This document shows, one piece after another, positions 1 to 5,102 of a DNA stretch of 7,164 nucleotides. The stretch's first letter is position 1. Each line of letters begins with the position of its first letter. The position numbers and the translations under genes are program-made. Location of the stretch: assembly GCA_014859615.1 (NCBI GenBank), contig JACUTX010000134.1, forward strand, positions 1 through 7,164, read 5' to 3'. The stretch comes from Desulfuromonadales bacterium (GTDB taxonomy: Bacteria; Desulfobacterota; Desulfuromonadia; Desulfuromonadales; UBA2294). The notes below the pieces were generated by a model. That model made no database searches. It saw only the letters and a list, made by a program, of their open reading frames with translations, and was not told the DNA's origin.

Positions 1-101
1 GAGCGGATGATCTCAAACAGCTCCTCACTCCTGGCTACCAATGCCGAATGTAAATGGCGCATCAGTTGCGGATTGTGTCGCTTCTCTTCATGGGGCTTCA
101 T
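1..101 (-). CDS. Unidentified protein, N-terminal 33 codons only (runs off left edge)
   Basis: A minus-strand reading frame starts with ATG at 101 and stays open to the window edge. It begins MKPHEEKRHNPQLMRHLHSA and continues into an acidic/hydrophobic stretch (ELFEIIR) that looks like an amphipathic helix. The start is supported by GGAGA at 109-113, seven bases upstream. Only 33 residues are visible, with no catalytic motif, signal peptide or membrane segment, so no function can be given. It lies on the same strand as the small gene at 415-603 but about 310 bases downstream of it, so it is probably expressed separately. Protein-like composition plus a well-placed Shine-Dalgarno make it more credible than the overlapping frame that ends at 88. 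Confidence 0.5.
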   Translation of the reverse strand, partial: MKPHEEKRHNPQLMRHLHSALVARSEELFEIIR

Positions 102-220
102 GTACCATTCTCCGGCGATGTTTGAGGTCGACAAGATCACCTGCCTTTGTGTTGGCAGCTTTTTGAATTTCGCTGTGAGCTGATTCTGGCACTCTCTTTA
201 TGCAGATTACAAACAGCAAC

Positions 221-256
221 AACCTCGGTCTTAAACCGGTAAAGGTGCACGAGGTT
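221..256. repeat. 7-bp perfect inverted repeat, 22-base spacer
   Basis: AACCTCG at 221-227 is the exact reverse complement of CGAGGTT at 250-256. The spacer contains the palindrome ACCGGT at 235-240. It could be a weak RNA hairpin or a protein-binding dyad between two minus-strand genes. There is no T-run, so it is not called as a terminator, and a 7-bp match can arise by chance. Confidence 0.3.
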
Positions 257-271
257 AAACTTCTGGTCGAT

Positions 272-288
272 CTTTCAGCCCTTGAAAG
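272..288. repeat. 6-bp perfect hairpin, 5-base loop
   Basis: CTTTCA (272-277) and TGAAAG (283-288) flank the loop GCCCT. The stem is short and AT-rich. On the plus strand it is followed by TTTATAT, which is too weak a U-tract for a confident terminator; the minus-strand 3' side has none. It is recorded as a structural element of unknown meaning. Confidence 0.25.
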
Positions 289-414
289 TTTATATGAAGA
301 TTTTTGATCAGAAATTGTTGCTTGGTTTGCAGTTAGATAGAAGGTGCAGAAAAGATTTAGCTCCTTAAACTGCTTTTTTGGAATTGAATAGATTGTGATC
401 AAACGTGTACTTAA

Positions 415-603
415 TCAGCGGCGTTCCCTGCCGTAATGAAGTTGTTCTGCCGATATGATTTCATCAGGAGGGTAGAGGAGGCGGTTCTTGTTCTGCTCCT
501 TTTCTTCTTCATGGAAAGTTCGTCGTAGTTTTTTTAATTCGGCTTTGGCAGAAATTTCAGACAGACGCCAATCGATATGAGGTGTTGTTGAATGATCGGT
601 CAT
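415..603 (-). CDS. Small charged hypothetical protein, 62 aa
   Basis: A complete minus-strand gene runs from ATG at 603 to TGA at 415-417. The start is set by a near-perfect Shine-Dalgarno (AAGGAGG at 609-615, five bases upstream), the strongest in the window. The protein is very hydrophilic. Its N-terminus carries a DWRLSEIS segment, and residues about 19-40 form a Lys/Arg/Glu-rich probable helix (LKKLRRTFHEEEKEQNKNR). It ends in LHYGRERR. There is no signal peptide, membrane span, cysteine or recognised motif. The charge pattern would suit a small cytoplasmic protein that binds nucleic acid or a partner, but that is a guess. A possible promoter lies at 637-664. I do not recognise the family. 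Confidence 0.62.
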   Translation of the reverse strand: MTDHSTTPHIDWRLSEISAKAELKKLRRTFHEEEKEQNKNRLLYPPDEIISAEQLHYGRERR

Positions 604-606
604 CTT

Positions 607-615
607 CTCCTCCTT
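607..615 (-). promoter_or_regulatory. Strong Shine-Dalgarno for the 62-aa gene
   Basis: The minus strand reads AAGGAGGAG immediately before the ATG at 603. This is close to the full anti-Shine-Dalgarno complement and is the main evidence that such a short, unrecognised frame is translated. Confidence 0.7.
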
Positions 616-636
616 GTTATCGAGTATGTATTGGAA

Positions 637-664
637 TGAATATCACTAATTATTTGCGAGTCAA
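637..664 (-). promoter_or_regulatory. Possible sigma70-type promoter for the 62-aa gene
   Basis: On the minus strand TTGACT (659-664, five of six consensus bases) is followed after 16 bases by TATTCA (637-642, three of six) in AT-rich DNA. This would give a leader of about 30 bases before the ATG at 603. The -35 is good and the -10 is poor, so this is tentative. Confidence 0.35.
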
Positions 665-685
665 GGAATTTATTATCTTAAATAG

Positions 686-839
686 TCAGCTTAGATCTTT
701 CTCCAGACGGATATGCTCCAAAATAGCTGTGACCTCCTGTAAGGGACGCAGCTAAAACGTTTGGTTGAAATAAGCGATTCGGTCGACGACGCTGCGTAAC
801 TGGACAACGTTACCCGCACCCTGTCACCGTAGTCGGGTG
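686..839 (-). ncRNA. Candidate structured leader or small RNA with competing helices (hypothetical)
   Basis: Downstream of the promoter at 843-871 the minus-strand transcript can form three helices. P1 pairs 835-839 with 817-821 (CACCC/GGGTG). P2 pairs 809-817 with 794-800 (seven pairs with a two-base bulge, 8-base loop). P3 pairs 791-797 with 746-752 (ACGCAGC/GCTGCGT). P2 and P3 share 794-797, so they exclude each other, as in attenuators and riboswitches. P3 is followed seven bases later by a perfect AGGAGGT (732-738) and a tiny TTG-started frame of 11 codons (MEHIRLEKDLS) ending at 686. Against this, the estimated transcription start near 836 would cut into P1, and it matches no riboswitch class I know. 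The same bases can also be read as decayed coding sequence. Confidence 0.25.
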
Positions 840-842
840 TCA

Positions 843-871
843 ATGCTATTTAAACAGAATCTTTGTGTCAA
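843..871 (-). promoter_or_regulatory. Putative sigma70-type promoter behind the purine operon
   Basis: On the minus strand a perfect -35 TTGACA (866-871) is followed after exactly 17 bases by TAGCAT (843-848, four of six consensus bases). It lies 22 bases past the stop codon of the FAD-type oxidoreductase and would start transcription near 836, toward the 62-residue gene. The spacing and -35 match are good for a chance occurrence, although the DNA is AT-rich. It suggests that the region 604-836 is transcribed on its own. Confidence 0.5.
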
Positions 872-893
872 ATTTTTTTATGCTCTTTTTGTG

Positions 894-2189
894 TTAAAGC
901 TCCTGCTTCTTGCAGGCTTTGAGTAGAAAATCACAGAGTGTAACGGCGGTGAGCACTTCTCCGCTGGTACCGATTCCAGGGAGGATATCAGTTCCGGCAT
1001 AAAAGTATTGACGGCCCTCGCCGGGGAAGATTTTTGCGGAGGCGTTTAGGAGCGAGGCTGAGTCGTTCGTGCGGATAGAGAGACCGGTTTTTGAAACCTC
1101 CTGGACGGTTGGGTGCAGGGGGACAAACGGCAGCAAAGGGGTAAGTGTTTTCTCAATCTCGTCGGTTAACGCCATGTTGTCCCTGCCGGTGGCAGCGGTC
1201 TCGACCCTGCAGCGCAGTCCGGCCGAAGACTGTTCCAGGGTCAGGCGCAAGGGGGGTGAACCTGCCATAATGACGTGCGACATGAGTAGTGGTGAAACCT
1301 TGTCCGCCAGAGGCGCGGTCAGCAGGGTATGGTACGGTGGACTGTTGGCCGGGGGCGACTGTTGCTCGCATAACGCTGCAGCGATGCGGTCGGCAATCAC
1401 CAAATGGTCGGCGGTGACGATCCGTTCACCTGTAAAGAGCAGTTGAGTTTTCCCGTTTTTATCGATGCGAATCCGTTTCAACTCGGCATAATCGGTCCTT
1501 GCACCGTGAAACTGTTTGGTGCGATGGCGAAGTAATTCATCGAGACCGGTTGGAAAAACACCGGTCTGGCGCCCGAGGCCACTCCAGATCAGAGCACATT
1601 CAGCCACAGTCAGGCGGCTTGGCGAGGTTAGGGAAAAACCACTGAACAGCGTACTGATAAAATTGCGCCCTGCCGCATCGGTAAAACCGGCCAACCGCTC
1701 TTTGAGTGTCTGCTTGAACAGCCGGAAAGGGACATCTCCCCGAAAACTGCGAAAACGGAATTTTTGACGACCGATAAAGCCGGGACATGGGAGGCCACCC
1801 GCATCCCAGAGCATCTCTTCAATCTGCTCCCCGAGAACGAACATCGTTGCGAGAAATTTTTCAACTTCTTGATGTGACTGCGGCAGTTCACGACGTAATT
1901 CATCAAGGAGCGGTCTGCGTGGGCGCAGGTCGATCCGTTGTTGCGGGGTGATAACCTGGATTGGCAAGGATGAGGTCCGGCAGGAATTGCCATCCAAAAA
2001 ATCGAGTATCCGTTCCAGTAACAGGGATGATGTGAACCAGGAGGGTGATTGTTCATTATCCGCAGCCGTGGTTATAACCCGACACCCTTTTTTGGTCGCC
2101 AATGCCGCAGTCAACCGGGCAGCGAGACTGTTGCCGACGATGGCAATGTCGTAATGGCTCTGATCGGCAGGTAAGGTGTTGCTGCTCAT
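894..2189 (-). CDS. FAD-dependent oxidoreductase, amine oxidase/phytoene desaturase-like
   Basis: A 431-residue flavoprotein-like protein. The N-terminus (about residues 13-38) has the beta-alpha-beta shape of a dinucleotide-binding fold (YDIAIVGNSLAARLTAAL). The last 36 residues (FYAGTDILPGIGTSGEVLTA) match the C-terminal FAD-contacting segment of the phytoene desaturase/amine oxidase superfamily (COG1233-like). The glycine motif is unusual: GxGxxG reads GNSLAA, so the second and third glycines are missing and FAD affinity may be altered. The middle part is not recognised, and substrate and reaction are unknown. It is the last gene of the purM operon. A GTG at 2195 would overlap the DUF523 stop by 4 bases, but the ATG at 2189 is preferred because GAGGG at 2199-2203 lies nine bases upstream of it and only three from the GTG. 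Confidence 0.75.
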   Translation of the reverse strand: MSSNTLPADQSHYDIAIVGNSLAARLTAALATKKGCRVITTAADNEQSPSWFTSSLLLERILDFLDGNSCRTSSLPIQVITPQQRIDLRPRRPLLDELRRELPQSHQEVEKFLATMFVLGEQIEEMLWDAGGLPCPGFIGRQKFRFRSFRGDVPFRLFKQTLKERLAGFTDAAGRNFISTLFSGFSLTSPSRLTVAECALIWSGLGRQTGVFPTGLDELLRHRTKQFHGARTDYAELKRIRIDKNGKTQLLFTGERIVTADHLVIADRIAAALCEQQSPPANSPPYHTLLTAPLADKVSPLLMSHVIMAGSPPLRLTLEQSSAGLRCRVETAATGRDNMALTDEIEKTLTPLLPFVPLHPTVQEVSKTGLSIRTNDSASLLNASAKIFPGEGRQYFYAGTDILPGIGTSGEVLTAVTLCDFLLKACKKQEL

Positions 2190-2191
2190 GT

Positions 2192-2683
2192 TCACTCGCC
2201 CTCTTTATGCTTTAAATGTTTAACGATGAGATTCTCTTCGCTAAAGATTTTCAGTCCCGCTTTTTTCAAATGCGCCGTTGTAACACCTGATCCTTTGACC
2301 AGCGCTCCGTTACGATAGATCGAGTTGACCCCACATGATGGGCTTCGCTCCTTGAGCAGGGCAGTGGTACAGCCACAAATTTGTGCAATGGCGGTCGCCT
2401 GCTGTGCACCGCGAATAAATGCGAAACCAACATCTTCGCCCCTGTTATTGACCAATTGACCTTCTCCAGGCGTCAGGGAAGCGCCATCGCCTGCTCTGAA
2501 TACGGCTTCAGGACGTGGTGTCGGTAATCCGCCGAGTTGTTCCGGGCAGATCGGAATCGGAGTCCAACCGTCATTCTGAAGGTATTCGATGACGGCGGCG
2601 TTCTCCCGGCACTCTCCATCGTAGCGGGTTTTGAGTCCGAGAAGACAAGCACTGACCAGAATTGTTCGGGGGAGAGCAACCAT
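2192..2683 (-). CDS. DUF523 family protein, 163 aa
   Basis: A full-length DUF523 (COG1683, YbbK-like) protein of typical size. Conserved features in order are VSACLLG with Cys13, RYDGECR with Cys25, ICPEQLGGLPTPRPEAVF with Cys46, CGC at 103-105, and LKERSPSCG with Cys117. The invariant cysteines suggest a metal or Fe-S site or thiol chemistry, but the biochemical role of the family is not settled as far as I know. It has no signal peptide or membrane segment, so it should be cytoplasmic. The ATG at 2683 follows the purN stop by 12 bases. The nearest Shine-Dalgarno, AAGGAG, lies inside the purN 3' end about 15 bases away, so coupling to purN translation is likely. Its stop overlaps the GTG candidate of the next gene. 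Confidence 0.85.
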   Translation of the reverse strand: MVALPRTILVSACLLGLKTRYDGECRENAAVIEYLQNDGWTPIPICPEQLGGLPTPRPEAVFRAGDGASLTPGEGQLVNNRGEDVGFAFIRGAQQATAIAQICGCTTALLKERSPSCGVNSIYRNGALVKGSGVTTAHLKKAGLKIFSEENLIVKHLKHKEGE

Positions 2684-2695
2684 TAAAGCGACATT

Positions 2696-3364
2696 TCACT
2701 CCTTGTCAGAAAGAGGTGGATTGATCAGGGTCGTATTCAGGGGAGAAGCTGTCGGTTCAATTCTCACCCGGCGACCGTCAATTTTCAAACGGTCTTCAGC
2801 TAGTAATTGAATAGCGTGGGGATAAAGACGGTGCTCTTCGATTAAAATACGGGCCGAGAGTGTCTGCTCGGTATCGTCATCGAGCACCGGAACCACAGCC
2901 TGAGCGATAATCGGGCCGGTATCGACGCCGCTATCGACGAAATGAACAGTGCACCCGGCAAAGCGGGCACCGTATTCGAGTGCCTTACGCTGCACATGAA
3001 GTCCGGGAAATGCCGGGAGCAGGGCAGGGTGAATATTTAAAACGCGTTGTGGAAAGGCATTGAGTATGGTGTCGGTGACAATCCGCATAAATCCGGCTAG
3101 AACTATGGTGTCGGCGCCAGCTGTTTTTAGAGCTGCAACGATCTGCTGGTCAAAATCTTCTCGATCGCTATAGTGACGATGGTCGATACAGAGAGTCGGT
3201 ATGCCGGCCCTCTTTCCCCGGTCGAGGGCGCCAGCATCCGGATTGTTGCTGATTACCAGAACGATCTCGGCTTGCAGCGAACCGTCTGCGCAACGGTCGA
3301 TGATCGCCTGCAAATTGGTGCCGCCGCCCGAAGCGATGGCACCTATGCGCAGTTTTTTACTCAT
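2696..3364 (-). CDS. purN: Phosphoribosylglycinamide formyltransferase (GART)
   Basis: Transfers a formyl group from 10-formyltetrahydrofolate to GAR, giving FGAR, the third step of IMP synthesis; cytoplasmic. The 222-residue protein shows the N-terminal phosphate-binding loop IASGGGTNLQAI (10-21) and the catalytic segment NIHPALLPAFPG with Asn110 and His112. Next comes HFVDSGVDTGPIIAQ with His141 and Asp148, equivalent by alignment from memory to E. coli Asn106, His108, His137 and Asp144. EEHRLYPHAI (177-186) is also typical. After about residue 200 there is an unrecognised tail of some 20 residues, making it about 10 longer than E. coli PurN. The ATG overlaps the purM stop by four bases (ATGA), implying translational coupling; its own GGAG is only one base from the ATG. 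Confidence 0.96.
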   Translation of the reverse strand: MSKKLRIGAIASGGGTNLQAIIDRCADGSLQAEIVLVISNNPDAGALDRGKRAGIPTLCIDHRHYSDREDFDQQIVAALKTAGADTIVLAGFMRIVTDTILNAFPQRVLNIHPALLPAFPGLHVQRKALEYGARFAGCTVHFVDSGVDTGPIIAQAVVPVLDDDTEQTLSARILIEEHRLYPHAIQLLAEDRLKIDGRRVRIEPTASPLNTTLINPPLSDKE

Positions 3365-4413
3365 GCTCCGACCAGTTCAACCTGCTCGGTACCATCGGTC
3401 AGGTGAATCGTGCCAATGACGGATGCTGTCTCTCCCAGGCCGTGCAGCCGCGACAAGATATCCTCGGCATCTTCGTGTTTGACAATCAACACCATCCCGA
3501 TGCCGTTGTTGAAGGTGCGATACATTTCGTGTTCGTCGATGTTTCCGCCCTGGCGTAACAGCTCAAACAGAGGGGATATATGCCAGCTCCCCTTCTTGAT
3601 CACTGCTTTGCAGTTTTTCGGCAGAACCCGTGGGATATTTTCGAGCAGGCCACCGCCGGTAATGTGTGCCATCCCTTTAATGGTGAAATCGCGGATCAGA
3701 TTGAGGATACTCTTGACGTAAATTCTGGTCGGTGTCATCAGCGCTTCGCCAAGCGGGATATTCATCCCGTTGGCAGGCTGATCAAGGGGGAGATTGAGAT
3801 TTTCGATAACGATCTTTCGTGCCAGTGAATAGCCGTTGGAGTGCAGTCCGCTTGAGGCGAGACCGATCAGCAGATCCCCTTCTTGGATCGTTGAACCGTC
3901 GATCAGATTGTCACGATCAACGACACCGACGGTAAAACCGGCCAGATCATACTCTCCCTGCTCGTACATGCCGGGCATTTCAGCCGTCTCGCCACCGATC
4001 AGGGCGCAGCCGGCCATTTTGCACCCTTGCGCAATCCCTTTGACGACTTCAGCCGCCTTCTCCGGCGAGAGTTTGCCGGTGGCAAAATAGTCGAGAAAAA
4101 AGAGCGGTTCGGCGCCCTGAACGATAATATCGTTAACACACATGGCGACCAGATCGATGCCGACCGTGTCGTGCTTGTCAAGCATGAAGGCGAGCTTGAG
4201 TTTGGTCCCGACGCCGTCGGTCCCGGAGACCAGAGTCGGATTTTTATATTTGCTGGTATTGAGCGAGAAAAGACCGCCAAAGCCACCAATATCGGTTAAT
4301 ACTTCCGGGCGCATGGTCGACTTGACCAGCGGTTTGATCATCTCGACGAAGCGATTGCCTGCATCGATATCGACACCGGCATCTTTATAGGTAACTTTTT
4401 TCTGATTCGGCAC
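3361..4413 (-). CDS. purM: Phosphoribosylformylglycinamidine cyclo-ligase (AIR synthetase)
   Basis: Uses ATP to close FGAM to AIR, the fifth step of de novo purine synthesis, as a cytoplasmic homodimer. The 350-residue length is normal. Family signatures are TYKDAGVDIDAGN (8-20), GGFGGLF (43-49), SGTDGVGTKLKLA (63-75), VNDIIVQGAEPLFFLDYFA (93-111), IGGETAEMPGMY (139-150), LASSGLHSNGYSL (185-197), ITGGGLLENIPRVL (251-264) and FNNGIGM (301-307). The start is GTG at 4413, supported by AAGGAG at 4421-4426 seven bases upstream; the reading MPNQKKVTYKDAG fits the family N-terminus. It is the first gene of the operon, 30-60 bases behind a near-consensus promoter. No frameshift or missing key residue is seen. 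Confidence 0.97.
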   Translation of the reverse strand: MPNQKKVTYKDAGVDIDAGNRFVEMIKPLVKSTMRPEVLTDIGGFGGLFSLNTSKYKNPTLVSGTDGVGTKLKLAFMLDKHDTVGIDLVAMCVNDIIVQGAEPLFFLDYFATGKLSPEKAAEVVKGIAQGCKMAGCALIGGETAEMPGMYEQGEYDLAGFTVGVVDRDNLIDGSTIQEGDLLIGLASSGLHSNGYSLARKIVIENLNLPLDQPANGMNIPLGEALMTPTRIYVKSILNLIRDFTIKGMAHITGGGLLENIPRVLPKNCKAVIKKGSWHISPLFELLRQGGNIDEHEMYRTFNNGIGMVLIVKHEDAEDILSRLHGLGETASVIGTIHLTDGTEQVELVGA

Positions 4414-4442
4414 TGGGCGACTCCTTATAAAATCATGCCATT

Positions 4443-4471
4443 TTAATAGAACAACCTACCTGCCTTGTCAA
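4443..4471 (-). promoter_or_regulatory. Sigma70-type promoter of the purM-purN-DUF523-FAD operon
   Basis: On the minus strand a perfect -35 TTGACA (4466-4471) is followed after 17 bases by TATTAA (4443-4448, four of six consensus bases). The start point would be near 4436, leaving only about 20-25 bases before the GTG of purM. That leader is too short for a riboswitch or PurR-type attenuator, so any control would act at the promoter itself. No operator palindrome is recognised. Confidence 0.65.
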
Positions 4472-4602
4472 TCTCTAAGTCGTGAAAACCGGCTGGCCTT
4501 GTCAGCTTTTTCTTTGCAGATTCCCTGCGTCTACATTATGATGGAAAAACTAATGAATGTTGTTGATCGCCTTCGTTGGCGGCCTTGATCTGTGGTATAT
4601 CT
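4472..4602. promoter_or_regulatory. Shared intergenic region upstream of rimI-pyrK-pyrD
   Basis: This should hold the plus-strand promoter of the rimI operon. Only weak hexamers were found: CATTAT (4534-4539) or TACATT (4532-4537) as a -10 with no good -35 at 16-18 bases, and TTGTCA (4499-4504) too far upstream. A 15-codon frame, MEKLMNVVDRLRWRP, runs 4541-4588 and ends 14 bases before the preferred rimI ATG, but it lacks a Shine-Dalgarno. No PyrR-type anti-antiterminator or terminator hairpin with a T-run is seen. Confidence 0.35.
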
Positions 4603-5058
4603 ATGACTGTTCCACCAACCGAAGTGATCCGGCCGATGCAAAGGTCGGATCTAAAGACGATTGTTGCTGTGGAACAGCTCTCCAATCCGCACCCCTGGAG
4701 TTCTGGCCAATTTCTCTCTGAACTTGATAACAGCTGTTCCGTTATTGAACTTCTCTGTCTGGATGACAAAATAGCTGCTTTTCTCTGCAGCTGGCTGGTG
4801 GTGGATGAACTGCATATCCATAACGTCGCCACGCATCCGGATTACAGACGTCAGGGCCTGGCGTTAAAACTTATGACCCGCCGTGCAGAATTGGCAAAAA
4901 ATTCAGGTGCCGTTGTTGCTCTGCTGGAGGTACGAGCACACAACACGGGTGCGATTCGTCTGTATGAGCGCCTCGGTTATCGGCAGAACGGTCGACGACG
5001 GCGTTATTATGCTGATGGTGAAGATGCTGTTTTGATGGAGTGTGATCTGACTGCCTGA
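4603..5058 (+). CDS. rimI: [Ribosomal protein bS18]-alanine N-acetyltransferase RimI-type GNAT
   Basis: A GNAT acetyltransferase of 151 residues, the usual size for RimI, which acetylates the N-terminal alanine of ribosomal protein S18 in E. coli. Visible features are ELHIHNVATHPDYRRQGLAL with the acetyl-CoA loop RRQGLA (82-87), the EVRAHNTGAIRLYERLGY block with probable general base Glu109 and general acid Tyr121, and the early PHPWSSGQF segment (29-37) typical of RimI. The frame is open from TTG at 4576, but ATG at 4603 gives the better N-terminus; ATG at 4636 is also possible. None has a clear Shine-Dalgarno, which is odd. The stop overlaps a pyrK ATG candidate (TGATG). Substrate is inferred from the family; a related GNAT with other targets cannot be excluded. 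Confidence 0.85.
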   Translation: MTVPPTEVIRPMQRSDLKTIVAVEQLSNPHPWSSGQFLSELDNSCSVIELLCLDDKIAAFLCSWLVVDELHIHNVATHPDYRRQGLALKLMTRRAELAKNSGAVVALLEVRAHNTGAIRLYERLGYRQNGRRRRYYADGEDAVLMECDLTA

Positions 5059-5090
5059 TGTCTGTTAATCGGACTGAATTGTTAAAAGAA

Positions 5091-5099
5091 AAAGGGGAA
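5091..5099 (+). promoter_or_regulatory. Ribosome binding site deciding the pyrK start
   Basis: AAAGGGGAA lies just before the ATG at 5103. The earlier in-frame ATG at 5058 overlaps the rimI stop but has no Shine-Dalgarno before it. The protein from 5103 (MQNYNTIILSNQEVSPGYF) has the normal PyrK N-terminus, so 5103 is preferred. Confidence 0.65.
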
Positions 5100-5102
5100 C
5101 AG

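Larger units (their letters stand above)
102..414. other. Gene-poor AT-rich stretch with two inverted repeats
   Basis: No convincing gene is seen in these 313 bases. Two exact inverted repeats are present. AACCTCG (221-227) pairs with CGAGGTT (250-256) across 22 bases, and CTTTCA (272-277) pairs with TGAAAG (283-288) across 5 bases. Neither is followed by a T-run in either direction, so neither is a good intrinsic terminator. An open frame covers 88-402 on the minus strand, but it has no Shine-Dalgarno and an un-protein-like composition. The stretch presumably holds the promoter of the gene starting at 101 and the 3' end of the transcript of the 62-residue gene, but no clear promoter hexamers were found. 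Confidence 0.4.

Noticed and set aside
186..199. TGGCAC as a sigma54 -24 element
   Set aside because: The matching GC of the -12 element is 12 rather than 10 bases from GG, and no activator site or gene follows on that strand.
88..402. 104-codon open frame on the minus strand
   Set aside because: It has no Shine-Dalgarno, an un-protein-like composition, and its 3' end overlaps a better supported start at 101 in another frame.
752..762. AAAACGTTT as part of a PurR operator
   Set aside because: Only the palindromic core fits, the enterobacterial PurR consensus is not expected here, and it is not upstream of a purine gene.
806..822. Resemblance of AGGGTGCGGGTAACG (minus strand) to the T-box consensus AGGGTGG-ACCGCG
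   Set aside because: Only the first half fits. There is no specifier loop, no terminator/antiterminator pair with a T-run, and no amino-acid gene downstream.
1628..2056. 142-codon minus-strand frame inside the flavoprotein gene
   Set aside because: It is an alternative frame of the 431-residue gene, whose N- and C-terminal motifs lie on both sides in one uninterrupted frame.
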